A DNA stretch of 64,000 bases from Spirodela intermedia (Eukaryota; Streptophyta; Magnoliopsida; Alismatales; Araceae). The translations under genes were made by a program, and so were the position numbers. Within the stretch, counting starts at the first letter, position 1, and every line of letters starts with the position of its first letter. The notes under the pieces were generated by a model. That model had not been told where the DNA came from and did not search any database. It saw nothing but the letters and a program-made list of their open reading frames with translations. This document shows positions 24,277 to 37,590 of this stretch, piece by piece. The stretch is taken from NCBI GenBank assembly GCA_902729315.2, contig LR746280.1:974501-1038500 (forward strand), given 5' to 3'.

Positions 24277-25115
24277 GTTCGCCGGGCCACTGTTCTCTCT
24301 GCTGGTTCCTCCAGGGCGGCGCGGCTTGCAGTCTCCTTCCTTGTTACTCTAACTCCAGCTGCGGATCTTCTTCATCACTGCTTATCTCCTTTCCCGTCAA
24401 CTACAGCCCGCCCCCTTTCCTCATCAGCAAAGGGCCGCAACCTTACTTCCTCTGTTCTGTGGCAGCGTGGCTGGCCTTCCTCCATCGTCCTCAAGTCGGG
24501 GCCCAGATGTTTGGACGCTAAATCTCAACTACTCCTTGCGCCACCTGGTGTCGCCAGTCTAAGGAACAACGGTGTGAAAGCCCCCGGAAGACGAGTCAGT
24601 AAACAGAGGTCATAAGAAATTTCTTGTCAAGTTCGATCTGTCAAGCTCCGGAATCTGCTCTCGTCCTCGAAGGCTTCCGCGTCATTGCAATCAACCAGGT
24701 CACTACAAGTTACCTGCTGAATATTTATATGGACTTAATTCATCTGACGCCAAGAAAAAAATTGTTTTAAATTTTTATCCCCTGAATTCTCACTATTAAA
24801 GAAGTTCCGAAGGATGTCAAAATCTCAGATAAAAACTTTCTGTGTGAAACGTAATGTGATTAATTTTCATACAAGCACGAATCCATTTTGTCCAAATCCT
24901 TCCGATCTCAGTTTTTTTAATCGTGTGAAACATTTATCTGATTGACAAACTGAAATGGAGGCATGGCAACAAATGTAAAAAATAAGATACGAAGAAGACT
25001 GTCTGAAACAAGTAGCATGTGGGATTTATTCAATCCTAGAAGCATGTACGATCTATTCAGTCTTTAGGTTCATACATAGACTAAGCTGTCTTACGTTTTA
25101 CACGCCTTAAATACC

Positions 25116-28100
25116 CTATCGTGCAGATGAGCTAATCCTTGCCATTGAATGGGGAGGAACCACAGCTAATGTATCTGTACTACTATCATTTGTGGAATCC
25201 CCGGATGATTCAGCTGCCAGACAGTCCTTCAATTGTATGACCACAGTGCTTATAGTTGGTCTCTCGCCAGAGTTTCGTGACGTGCATGACATTGCGATCT
25301 CTAATACCTTCCATATGGAATTAACATCATAGTAGCCCTGCATTCTTTGGTCTGCAATATCAGCTATATCTCCTCTTTCTAATCTGGACTGCACGTGCCG
25401 GGTTATGTGAGTTCTCTGGGAATCGTTACCGATTGGTGGTTTTCCCGTTACAAGTTCTAGTAGTACGATCCCAAAGCTATAAACATCAGTCTTCTCATTC
25501 AGCCTATTTGTTCTGAAATACCTGCACAGAATGAATTCGGAAAATTGAGTAAATTCTCAAGCTAAGACTATTCCTTTGCCTGTATGAACTATGAATGCAT
25601 TCTTTAGGACATACTCAGGATCAAGGTAACCAGGAGTGCCTGCAATTAGAGTTGATATGTGAGTAGCCTCTTCATTGGTGAAAGCCCTGGACAGCCCAAA
25701 ATCGGCTAGCTTGACTTCAAAGTTTTCGTTTAAGAGGATATTTGAAGGCTTGACGTCTCTGTGAACAATGGGTGGCTTGCAACCACAGTGCAAATAGTCA
25801 AGTCCTGGAGTTCAAAAAATATGACCATCATACATCATTAATAGAATAAGACGTAAGAAATAATAAGAGAAAGGAAGATCAATGATGTTTCAAGAATGAA
25901 CCTTGTGCTGCTTCAAGTGCTATACGAAGTCGCCCTCTCCAACTTAAGGTATTATGATGGGCAGAGCCACCTGTGTGTAATTGATTGTTATATGAGGACT
26001 TGAAAGGCAAGGAAAATAATTGAAGGCTCACAGAGTAACATGGCATTTGCTCATATGTGAAGATAACCTGAGAGGTGATCTGCAAGGGAACCCCGAGGCA
26101 TGAACTCGTAGACCAGTGCTAGGTTATCGTTACAATATCCTAACAATGTTACTAGATGTTTATGGTGCACTCTCCTCAACAGTTGAGCCTGAAATTCCAA
26201 GATACCCGTTATTTTAGGGCATAAAACAAGTCACGAATGAATATATAATCACTAGGTCTTGCCTCAGTTGTAAGTAGAATGGAATTAAATACCACTGGGA
26301 CCATTGGGATTTCTTTTTCAGTCACTATGACTCACCTCAGCTCTAAAGTGCTGCGTTCCCTGAGTTGATGATATAGAAAGTACTTTCACTGCAACTTGAG
26401 TTTCATCTTTTAAACGGCCGTAGTAGACGATTCCAAAGCTTCCTCTTCCAATTGGTCGTTCAAAATTATTGGTGATATTTACAACATCAGATATTGAAAA
26501 TTGGTCACTTTTAGAAAGCAGTCTATTTTCCTTCTCCACTAACTGGCGGCCACCATCCCTTCCTTGTTGCTCCCTGTATAATTCTACTGCAATACAGGAA
26601 AATGTTAAAATAACATTACGAGCGGCCTTCCAACAAGTGTTGATAGCAGACTTGATAATGTTATAAAAGTAACATAAGTTACAGATATGTACCTTGGGTA
26701 CTCTTTTGGGCTTTGTCTACCCTTCTTCTTTTAAGTATACATCCTATGATGACGATCACAGAAACAAGCAGAACGAATGCCGAAATAGCTATTGCAATGG
26801 GAATGATTATCTTTTTTTTCTTTGTTTTTGTTGTTGTTGTTGTTGTTGTTGATTCACAGAGACTCACTGTGCTGCATAGAATTGGATTGTTGTTGATCCT
26901 AAAATTTTAAGATAATAGGTGTCAGAATAGGGTGAATACATCATCTATATCCGAATTTACTGATTATCCAGGATTTATAGAGCGTTCGACACAAATTTAA
27001 TCTACGATCAAGTGTCCAACGAGGGACTGATCTTTTTTTTCTACTCAATGTGTGTGACACCTTCATGTTTGATGTTGTAATGCTAACCACACACCGGTTT
27101 TCTTTCAGGTATGAGGAAAACTCAGTGACTAATGTTTTGCATGTTTTTAAGGACTATATTTCGGAATATAAAAATAAACCGGTCATGTCTCAGTCAATTT
27201 TTTGAAATGAAAGCGCAGAAACTTAGTTCGAGGAAGTAATCCTGTCAAGTGCTTCATATTAGCAATGTCTTAATTTATTCTATCATCTACTTAACACATT
27301 GTATCAAGGATTTTTCTCAACTATCTTTTCTGGGGCACGGTATATAAGAAACCTGGGGTTTGGAGCAACTCAACAGTGGGAATTAATCAACATTATGGAT
27401 TATTTTCATGCTTTATTTATTTTTCCCTCGTTGGCATAACTTTTTGTTTTAAATTACTTCTTCAGAAGCATATTATCCAATGACCATGGATGCAACGCTA
27501 ACCTTAGTAGTAGCGATCCATCTCGTGATCTTTCTGAAAGAGTCCTTGGAATAGTCCCATTCAAATTATTGCTTTCCAAGTTCCTGCAAAAAGGGGAATA
27601 TTTAACCATCCGATACTCCCTGGATGAAGAACCAAATTGGAGCGTTCAAAGTTTCGAAACCTACAGGATTTTAAGAGCTTGTAGTTTCTCTACGTAAGCA
27701 GGTATTTCACCTGAAAAGTTGTTATATGATAGATCCCTGAAAGTAGTAGAAGAGCGTAGAGTGTAAAATTATCTACTTTCTTGCTTGGAATGCATTAGCT
27801 TTGAGAGAAACCTTTTATTCTCGTTACATCAGTAAGAGACACAATCTTCTATTTCCCGTGAAAAAAATATCAATAAATAGTTGCAGGTGATAAATTTTTC
27901 ATTCAAAAATAGCATGAAATTTCTTTAAATTGGCATTTTTTTATGCTTGATAGAATATTCGTCAAAAGAAGACGTGGAAAGCACATTCAAAAATTTTAAA
28001 CGAACTTACAAGTATGTCAAGCTTGTGAGGTTGGCAATAAAAGGAGGAATTCCACCACCCAATCCGCTATGAGACAAGTTTCTGCAAGCAAAGATAATTT

Positions 28101-29863
28101 CATTCCTCGGTGCCATATAATTTCAAGCCTGGTGGCTTAGAAAAGAAATTTAGTTGATCACACTGTCAGAACTCACAACGAGATTATCCTCCAGTAATTA
28201 GAGGCATTGGCGCTGCATTCCAGGCCTTCCCAGGTGAAGTTTTGTGGAACACACGGATCGCCATCCCAGTTCCTTTTAACTTTATACAAGTCCTTGAGCT
28301 TTGAAATGGCCTCCACTGTCATCCATGTGGGTGAGCAAGAGTAACTAAGAACAACGAGACGGCGATAGTCTTTATGAAGATAATCCGTGAAGAATAATTT
28401 AGATGCTTTTTCATGTATGATCGATGAAAAGAAGGAAAGCTTTGAGGTATATATATGATGCCGAGACGACAGACATGATTCTACTCCCCTTGACTACTCC
28501 TCTCGTGGCGATGTAATCAGAGTCTGTCATAATTTATGACGAATCTCATGAAAATTCGAGCAATAGAAGATGGAAGATAGTTGTTTGGGTTGAAGACGTT
28601 CCTGAGGAAAGAACTCAGAGGGGCTCACCTTCGCTCTCGTCGGTCGGCATCAAGGTTAGCCGTTGCACGGTGAACGCCTCGAGGGCATTGATTATGGGGG
28701 GTAGAGTGGAGTTGGCCGTGGCCCGAAGGGAGTAGGTCTGCCCCCCTTTTTGGCCCGGCGGGAGCGTGTAGACAAAATCCGCCAGCAGGAGTTTCGGTCT
28801 GTACGGACCGAAGAACAGGCTGTCGCCCACGTAGATGTTGAACTCCCTGGTCTCGTTGGCCCCCAGCCTCAGGAGCTCAGCGAAGTGCATGGCAAGATAG
28901 GTAGGCACATCAGGGTTCCCCTGAACTGTGATGTTCAAACTCTCCGAGAGGGACAGCGCCGTCGCTGCCGTCTTCATGACGGCCTCCGGCGCCTGGAATC
29001 CAAAGCCATCTCCCAGTTTCACTGTGTCGTTGGTGCTTATCCCTCTGCCTAGTGGCACGGGGAACCACAGGCGGTCGTAGGGGTCGGCCGGGTACCTGTA
29101 CGAGAGTTTTTTTAGAGAGAGGCAGATAGATAGTTCGAGATGGACGGCTAGAGAGAGAGAGAGAGAGAACGTGATCTGGGCTTCCCCTCAGTAGTTCTTC
29201 CGACCATCGAGCATGACGACAGAATGCGACGAGTCGACCTGAGTGTACATGGAATAGAGAAGTGGCCGCAGGTCGAGCTCGGATATGAAGGGCGTCCCAT
29301 TTCCCGTGTTCACCAGGCAGACCTGCATGCTCTCGGTGGCGGCGATGGCGATGATCTCCGACCGATTGAAGTCGCCGGCTTCCATGGTCATCCACAGGTT
29401 GACGCCGAGGTATAAGTCGAACGTCGGCGGCCGACCCAGACCGTCGTAGTTCCCGTATAAGAACTGCGCGTTCACCCGATACTTGGCGCCCCGCACCAGC
29501 GGCCGCAGCGTGTAGCAGTTTCGAGTCCCATCAGGAAAACTCCGGACGTTGGCATAGTAGCGCATGATGGACGTCAGATTGGTGCTAGGAGAGACCTTCC
29601 TGTTCACTCCGGCGCTGGTGTAGGGCTCGTCCGGCGAGTACAGGATCTGAGTAACCTGGTCTTTGTAGCCAGAGTCGTCGTCGAGGCCACAGTCTATGCT
29701 GATAAACCCTGCCACAGAGATTGAAGAAGAGTCTTGCAGTTCCGCTCACGAAAACGGCGGAGTGTGGCGAAGGTTGTGGTGTACCTGACGTAGAAGGGAT
29801 CTGCGCGAAGGCCGCTACGGCCAAAAGGCCCAGCAGAAGCGCGAGAAGCAACATGGTCGCCAT
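25116..29863 (-). CDS. Gene B: malectin-like LRR receptor Ser/Thr kinase, near-intact, one in-frame stop
   Basis: Thirteen exons with GT-AG borders and matching phase: 29863-29785, 29708-29171, 29095-28629, 28315-28177, 28081-28010, 27736-27665, 27583-27503, 26898-26693, 26586-26336, 26188-26068, 25970-25902, 25804-25615, 25521-25116 (2,691 nt, 897 codons with the stop), a normal length for LRR-RLK subfamily I. Predicted parts: signal peptide (residues 1-21, cut after AFA), malectin-like domain (about 28-360), 'GDPCVP' stalk, LRRs (about 408-483; two 72-nt exons), transmembrane helix (about 512-534) and kinase with P-loop GRGSFG (598), VAVK lysine (619), HRD (713-715) and DFG (733-735). The kinase looks catalytically competent. 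Codon 200 (29190-29188) is TGA; relatives have Gly there. If real, the product is a secreted half-malectin fragment; otherwise it is a sequencing error. The family acts at the plasma membrane in immune or growth signalling; the ligand is unknown. Confidence 0.85.
29149..29168 (-). repeat. (CT)n tract at the 5' end of the malectin intron, gene B
   Basis: On the minus strand the intron opens GTTCTCTCTC. Equivalent tracts sit at the same intron position in A (about 6058-6073), A' (about 53749-53762) and C (37610-37631). Confidence 0.85.
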
Positions 29864-29924
29864 GATCGAAGCCGTTCGTCCTTCTTCCTGCTGGACGATA
29901 CTACAGACGTCGTATCGTCGGGTT

Positions 29925-29930
29925 CTTATA
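29925..29930 (-). promoter_or_regulatory. Possible TATA box of gene B
   Basis: TATAAG on the minus strand, 62 bp before the start codon at 29863, in an otherwise GC-rich upstream region. Sequence match only. Confidence 0.4.
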
Positions 29931-29989
29931 GATCTTAGCCTCCCCGGCGAGCAGCGGGGCACCGGTTGAACTACGATCATCTAGAGGGG

Positions 29990-30900
29990 CCAGTGGCACC
30001 TATCTCCATCCCTGACGTCCCGTGCTCCTCTCACGTTCCCGCAAACACGCAACTCTCCACGATCATATGAAAAGGACTTCGGAAGGTCAAAACCCTTCCC
30101 GAGGCAATCGACCTACCCGAATGGTGACCAAGTCAAACCCTCAGGGGATGCGGGGTCTCCACCTGAGATGAGACTTTAATCCGAAAGCCACAGAATGCTA
30201 CAAGAACGAAGCAATAGAGTTGACTTTGGTACCTCCGCGATGGTTCCCGGCTTCGGCCATGAGGGGCAGCAGGGTTTCATAATTATTGACACACAAAAGT
30301 CAACTAATAATCGTGAAAACCAGCGTGCTCTACTTAAGAGCTAATCGTCGATTCAACAAGCATGGGATCAAGAGGGGATAAATTTCCATTGTGGTAAATG
30401 TTTCATCTTCAAATGAGTCAAATTATTTATAGGGATGTAGAACTTGTCTCATTTTTCGACTTTGCACGGAGTTTTTCATACGATATTTTATAAGATCACC
30501 GCAGACCAAACTTCTGACATATTTCTCAATGCTTACACTAGGTTTTTAGTTCTTTTTATTTGATTGAATGTGATTAAAACTCAGTAATTTCGAACTCAGT
30601 GAAGGCCAGACAGACCGGCTCGGCCCGTTTTCGTTCAAGCCTAGGTAACCTTTCTTCGCCGTCTAATAGTGGACCGTGAATGCTTGGGTTATATCCCCTC
30701 CTCCCCATCCTCACTCGACGTCCTCATGGCGGCCTCACCTTGAACTCTGAATTTTCAACCTTTGCATCACCGTTCGCCGAGACTAGTAAGAATATACAGC
30801 GAGTCTGAGAATGTGGTCGTAGGAAAACAATGGTTGTGTCCCAATTCTAGCTCAACGCACATACAAGATTCTTCTGCTCTTAGAGAGTACTGGCTTATAG
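29990..30900. other. Linker copy upstream of gene B
   Basis: No gene. It matches the linkers at 6160-7110 and 32070-32940, including the shared blocks 'gagttgactttgg', 'cctcaccttgaac' and 'gaatatacagcgag'. It probably contains the distal promoter of gene B. Confidence 0.65.
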
Positions 30901-30929
30901 ATATGTTGATACAACTCTTCCTAGAATGA

Positions 30930-32040
30930 TACAGATCTTACTCCTATAGTTAATGCACTATATTCTAGTTCAAATAATGTATTAAAATTTAGAAGAGTTA
31001 ATTGTTTTCTTAAAAATAATAACACTTTTATCTGCTGCGCCATGTAAGCTTTTACTTTTTCATACCTTTAACAGTTAAAGTAATAATCTAACTAAAATTT
31101 TATATAAATCTTCTGTAAAAAGAAGGTACATCGTAAAAATTATGAACCTTATATTCATTCTTTCAGATAGACCAATCCTTGATAGCTTGCACATTCCTTC
31201 ATCAACTCTGATGTTATTTTCATTGATTATATAACTCAAGAAAGCTAAACTTATGAATAATTCATTTTATTCTAAAACACAATACATATCTTAAATAATT
31301 AACATGTTCTTCATCAATGGTATTATATATCAAAAGTCATCAAAATAGATAATGATACTTTTTTTTCAATAGATGACCTCAATCTTTAGTTTGTCATCCT
31401 CATAAAAGCACTTGGTGTATTTGATAAGTGAAATGATATTACTAGCCATTAATAGAGCCCTCTTCAATATTATTCGTCACCTATTCAAATTTGATGATAA
31501 CTAATTTTAAGATGAACTTTTGGAAAACTTCTTGAATCACACAACATATCTTGTACTTGAATCTTAGGAAAAAAAGGTATATTTGATAGTAATGTTACTA
31601 ATAATTCTGTTGTCTATCCATAATCATCAATTTCTATCTTCTTTGGAGCTACTGATGCAAGAACTTAGCAATTACTCATACTTTTACAAATCATACAATT
31701 TGTAAAATATTTTTTCAACCTTTACTCGTTAAATTCGATTTTTTCTTGACCCATTCTACAGTGAGATAAATTTGAAATTTTTTCTCCCAGAATCAAGTTA
31801 ATATGATGCTATATATCTTTGAGTGGAGAAAGATGATTGAGCACCTTTGATGGTAGTAAATTCACTTAACAACTTCTGCATAGCCTCAAATATAAAATTT
31901 GAATATTCAAATACAATATTCATCTTTGAAAAGCAAAAAAATTGTAATATTTCAACCAACTTGTTGAAGAGTTCTTTCTTATTAAGCATTATCACTTTTT
32001 ATTTTCTTGCTCTAAAACATTATGGAAGTCACAACATTTT
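30930..32040 (-). mobile_element. Ty3-gypsy pol fragment (reverse transcriptase region)
   Basis: On the minus strand, heavily mutated but in the right order: the approach to the reverse transcriptase (31990-31740), a 'VAPKK'-like block with 'DNRIISNITIKY' (about 31660-31580), a 'KVHLKISYHQ' block (about 31530), 'NTPSAFMRMTN' (about 31410), the region of the Tyr-x-Asp-Asp box (about 31350, now YFDD-like in one frame), then 'FLSYIINENNIRVDEG' (about 31230) and a 'FYRRFI' block (about 31110). Frames are broken throughout. No LTRs or gag were found; it is a fragment lying between two linker copies. The lineage looks chromovirus-like, at low confidence. Confidence 0.7.
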
Positions 32041-32069
32041 ATATGACGTAAAATAAATTATGAATGTGC

Positions 32070-32990
32070 CCTGCCCAAGTCAAGCCTGCGGAATGCTTAA
32101 AAACGTCAGGGGGGGCCTCCATCTGAGATGAGACCTTAATGCCAAAGCCGCAGAATGCTTAAGAATCGAAGCAATCAAGTTGACTTCGATGCCTACGCGC
32201 TGGATACTTGCTTGGGCCATGAGGGGCGGCAGGGGTTTCACAATGATCGATGCAAAAAAGTCAACCAATATTCGGAAATTGTCTCATTTTTCCGATTTTG
32301 TATGGTTTATTCGTACGGTATTCAATTTCAACATCTGTAAAATAAATATCGAAATATCACCGCAGTATGTTTTTTAATGTCTACACTAGATTTTTAATAA
32401 TTTTTTATTTGATTAAATGGGATTCAAAGTCAACGACTTGTAAAGTCAGCTAAGCCCGGCCAGACGATCCCCGCCCCTCTGGCAGCTAAGCCTGGCGAGA
32501 CGGGGACCAGATGGGGCCCTCTGGTCCTCGCCTAATAGTGGGCTCCGAATGCTGGGTTTAAATCCTCCACCCTTCTTCCCCGCCGCCGCCCGTCTCCTCT
32601 TTCTCGCCATATGTGCATGTCCCTGTCGACCTTCCCTCCTCTCTCGACGTTCCCCATGGCGCCTCATCTTGAACCCTGAATTTCAACCTCTGCGTGCCGC
32701 CCCGTCGCTCCAGACTATACAAGAACATACAGCGAGATGGTCCGCAAGTCGAGGACGAGCCGGAGAATGAGGGCGGAGGAAAACAATAGTCCTTTGCAGA
32801 TCCCAGATCTACGGACAAGCGGGTTTCATTATGCTCTCTCGGGATTTCCTTCTTCCGGACGGGATCGAGGTTGTTTGATGGCTCACCATCGTAGCCTTCA
32901 GATGAATGCTTTAGCCAAGTGCTCCGATTGGATTTAGATTCCTAGAATTCTTCATCCATCCTCAAGCACCTCCTAGAAAAATCTCATGAC
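32070..32990. other. Second linker copy, between genes B and C
   Basis: Repeats the linker of 6160-7110 in the same orientation, ending close to the 3' end of gene C. Two linkers in a row upstream of gene B suggest a lost receptor unit between B and C. No gene seen. Confidence 0.65.
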
Positions 32991-35900
32991 CACGACCACC
33001 TGAGAATATTATTTGTTCATTGACAAACCAGGATGAACACATAGAAAAAAGAAGACCGGAAACAACCTCTGAATGCTTACACAGAGCTTGGACATGCGGT
33101 GTTTTATTCAATCCATGAATGCATATGTGGAATTAGATCTCTTGACGCTTACACACGAGCGATATTATCTCGCAGATGGCCTGTCCATGGGCCCATATGA
33201 ACTGGGAGTCTGTTCATTTCATTCGTATCGACATCGCTTGACTGGCCCGTGGATTCTTCAGTTGACATGCACTCCTTTAGTTGCACCACCACATCGCTCA
33301 TTGTTGGTCTACTATTAGATTCCGGTGACGTACATGACATTGCAATCCCTACTGCTCTCCAAAATGAGTTGACATTATATTACCCTTTCATTCTTCGGTC
33401 TGCAATAATGGTTACATCCCCTCTTTCCAAGGTTGACTGCACCCGCTGGACAATGTGAGTTTTCTCTGCATTTGAGCCCACAGTGATTGGTTGTTCTCCT
33501 GTCAAAAGTTCTAGTAATACGATTCCGAAGCTGTAAAGGTCGCTTTTCTCATTCAACCTATATGTTTGGTAATACCTGCACATAAGGAAAGGAATCAAAT
33601 AAATGAATTTGCCAAGCTCTCGGTGTTCCTCATAAACTGGCACATTTGAAGTAGAGATGGACTCGAGGTCGAGATATCCGGGGGTGCCAGCAACGGCAGT
33701 CGATGTATGAGTGAGGCCTTCGTTCGGAAAAGCTCTGGACAGCTCAAAATCGGATAATTTTGCTTCAAGGTTTTGATTCAAGAGGATGTTGGAAGTCTTG
33801 ACATCTCTGTGAACTATGGATGGCTTGCAACCACTATGCAGATAATCAAGTCCTGTAATTCGAAATATCAGCAACATCCTTGATTATGATAATTAGGGAT
33901 ATTAAAAGACATAATCGTCAAAATCAATGAAATGGACATCATGGACAAGGGATTAATCATGTTTCATGGGATCACCTTGTGCAGCTTCAGTTGCTATTCT
34001 TAGTCTCTCTCTCCAACACAAGTTGTCAATACTGCCCTTGTCACCTACGTACGATGAAGTTTTAAAAGAGGATTCAAAAAATAATCAAAATAACTGAAGG
34101 ATCCTACAAGAGCATGATATCTGGTTAGATGTGAATGGTATGTTGTGTTTGAGAACCTGAGAGGTGATCCGCAAGGGAACCTTTGGCTATGAACTCATAG
34201 ACCAATGACAGGTTATCATAACAATATCCCAGCAATGATACTAGATTTTTATGGTGTACCCTTGTTAAGAGTTCAGCCTGAAATTTCATGTGAGCACTAG
34301 CATTAAAAATTACTCTTACAAGATAAAATAATAACTGAACAAGTAATTTAATAAAGTCACATAGAATCTTAATTCCAATTACTATGAGTTACCTCAGCTC
34401 TGAACTCCTTAGCTCCTTAAGCTGATGTTTCGGAGAGTACTTTAACAGCAACTTGATTTTCATCTTCTAAGTGGCCAAGGTAGACACTTCCAAAACCTCC
34501 TCTACCGATTTGTTTTTCAAAGTTATTTGTCATTCTTATGATGTCAGATAATGAGAATTGTTACTCTCATGATGCAAACTATTTTCTTCTCCATCTTTCT
34601 TTCCATACGAACCTATTGAAATGAACAAGACAATATCAAAAAGATACTATGAGCAACATCGCATCATTGTTTGATAAGCAAGTTTATCAAAGAAAAGAGT
34701 ATCATACGTTATGGACATATACCTTGTGTTTTGCTTGGAGAGTCATTAGCCTTTCTCCTTTTCACTTTGCACACTATGATCAAGATTACAAAGGCTACTG
34801 CAAGGGCTGCTGATATAGCTATTGCAATCGGAACAATACTCTTTCTTTTCTGTTCTCTTGTCTCACATATATTCACTGTGCTGCACAGAATTGGATTGTT
34901 GTTGACGCTGAAAGTATGTCATGATAACAGTAGCATATTAGTGGAAGACACGATTAATACCCAAATGCCCTACCTATTATGTCCTACATGTATCCCAGCC
35001 GATCAACCCATGTTACTTAGCCGAGTTTAGTGTGTTTGCCCAAAATGAATACATAGTTCCTTTTTCCTAATCCATGGTGAAAGGTCTGTATTACTTTGAA
35101 TGCTGGACGAAGCGTGCTTCTGTGGAATAAAGGAAGCTTGGATATAACATATATTGGTCCTCTAATTATTCGTTTCAGGTAAAGTTGATGAAACTAATGA
35201 GAAACATTTTTACAGATTCCATCCCATGAGGTCTTTTGTATTCAGCTTCTGGATTCATTTGTGTGATTGAGCCTAACAAGTCATGTCGAGATGCATCTTT
35301 CATTCGGTTTTTGGGTTCGTTTGTTGAGCATGCAGATCCAAATAAAACCACAGCATTGCAGGTATCATATGCAGTTCGACAGGGCCGCCTTCTTATTATT
35401 TCTTCACTGCACTAGCTCAGTCATAATTGTGACAGGCCGAGGAGTTAAATAGGTACCAGGGCCCTCTACTTTCTTCAGCCTTTACTGTACTAATTTACTT
35501 GTAAATGTTACCTGTCAAGCAGTTTACTCTGAACCGGGGACACGGGTATTTTTCCTCTCTTTCCCTTGTAATCCGAAATTTACTGAATGAAATGATCCAC
35601 TGGGTTTGTGGTGAGCGCTGCTTGCGACAATCTAAAGACATTCCGAACGTTCTCTCCTCGGAGTTCTCTCCGGGCGGCACTTCCCTTTCCCCCTCTCTCC
35701 TCTCTTTTTCTCATTAAATGTCTTAAAACTATATACGTCTTGTTTTGTGGCATGGGGAACTCCAGGAAAAGCTAGGTAGGCTAAAAGTAGATGAATTTTT
35801 TTATAAGACTTGGATTATAGACGAGAAACTAACCTCAATGAAATGGATCCATTCTGTGATTTTTCATAAAGAATTGGGGGAAGGGGTCCTGTCAAATTGT

Positions 35901-37590
35901 TGCTAGCCAAGTTCCTGCATCGCAAGGATATCTGACCATCTGTTTCTCCTTTATACGCAATGAAATGTAACAGTTGTAACCTTTCAGAACTTACAGGAAG
36001 CTGAGAGCAGGTAGCTTCTCTAGATTCGCAGGTATTCCCCTGTAAAGTTGTGCGATAGATCCCTGAAAGCAACAGACCGGTTATAACGAATCTAATCTTA
36101 ACGCTAATGGAAAACTATCCCTTCATAATTTCATCCAGATTCTTAACTTGTTTATGCAAAATCATGAAGGAATCATAAATAGTAGGTCATTAGAAAACCG
36201 GAGCCCAAACATCAATTCTTGCATGGGCTTATCCCCTAGTTTAACCTGTATACATTTATCCCTTGTTCCTTGCATTACTCGTCCTTTAGAACGATTCCTC
36301 TGCCAGTTCTTTCCTACGTATCTAGGGGAAGAAGGATTGGCAAGCTAAATCATTCTCTCGAAAGATGGGAGTAAAGAATGAATGGTAGCGTGTGAATCCA
36401 ATGATCCCAGTTTATTATATTCTCATTACTTTGGGTTCCTGTGTGTATTACCACTATTTGTAACTATCTCATTTGACCTGGGTTTAGAAAGCTGTTAATG
36501 GGTCCTCAGATCTTGAAGCATGGTCCTTGCCTCCGAAGAGTTGTGACGTTTCCTTGTAAATCAAGCACAGATTTTCCACGGAGAGTTGAAAGTTGGTCCT
36601 GTACGATTTAGGAAGAGGCTTACAATGACTGCAGCGCTGTGAGGTTGGATATCAAAGGAGGAATCCCTCCGCTCAATCCGCTGTGAGACAAGTTTCTGAA
36701 AATCAGACAAATCTCAGTCTTTGAGCTCATATAATCCCAGACACGGTGGATCAGAATAATTCGTAAATGGCCATATTTTAGTAGAACTCACAGAGAGATA
36801 ATCCTCGAATAATTAGTGGCGTTGATGCTGCATTCCAGGCCTTCCCAGGTGAAGTTCTTTGGAACACATGGATCGCCCACCCAATTCCTCCACTCGAAAC
36901 CATTTTCTGATATCTGAGATGGCCTCAGCTGAGATTTCAGCCAATCAGGAGCACCACGAACCAGAATATACACGCGCAGAGAGCCATTAGGTCCTTTATT
37001 AGGATGAGCCCATAAGAACATAGCGAGAGAGAGAGAGAGAGAGAGAGGAACCATTTAAAACGGTTGTTGGGTACGTGTCCAACAAATAAAAATTGAAGGA
37101 CGTTAACTCACCGTCGCGGTCGTCGGTGGGTTGCAAGCTCAGTCGCTTCAGTGCGTAAATCTGGATGGCGTTGAAGATGGGGGGCAGAGTGGAGTTGGCG
37201 GTGGCCAAAATTGAGTAGGGGACCGAAGCCGCGCCACCCGGAGGGATGGTGAACGACATCTCCCCCGCCCTGAGGTACTCCGGCCGGTAGGGGCCGGCGG
37301 CCAAAACGTCATCGATGTAGACGTTGAACTCCCTCGTCTCGTTGGCTGCGGGCAGCTGGAGCTCGGCGAAGTGCAGGACCACGAGGGTCTCTTCCTGGGG
37401 AAGCCTATTGACGCTGAAGTTTATGCCATCGGTGAGGGACGCCGCCGTCGCCGCGGTCCTCAGCACGGCCGACGGCACAAGAAACTCGTCGCCGGCCGCC
37501 GTCTTCACCTCCAGAGCACTCCTTATCGGTTTCCATGCCGTCCGGTCATTGTCGGGGAACCAGTTTCGATCGTAGCGGTCGTCCGGGTAC

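Larger units (their letters stand above)
23150..24700. other. GC-rich stretch with opposed GA and CT microsatellites
   Basis: Clearly richer in GC and CpG than its flanks. (GA)n at 23413-23453 and (CT)n at 24243-24273 are in inverse sense about 0.8 kb apart. Several open frames cross the microsatellites and owe their length to them. It could be the promoter and first exon region of an unidentified gene or part of a transposon; neither can be shown. Confidence 0.4.

Noticed and set aside
24132-24615. Two overlapping plus-strand frames of about 130 codons
   Set aside because: Both pass through the (CT)n tract and neither resembles a known protein; noted only as a GC-rich stretch.
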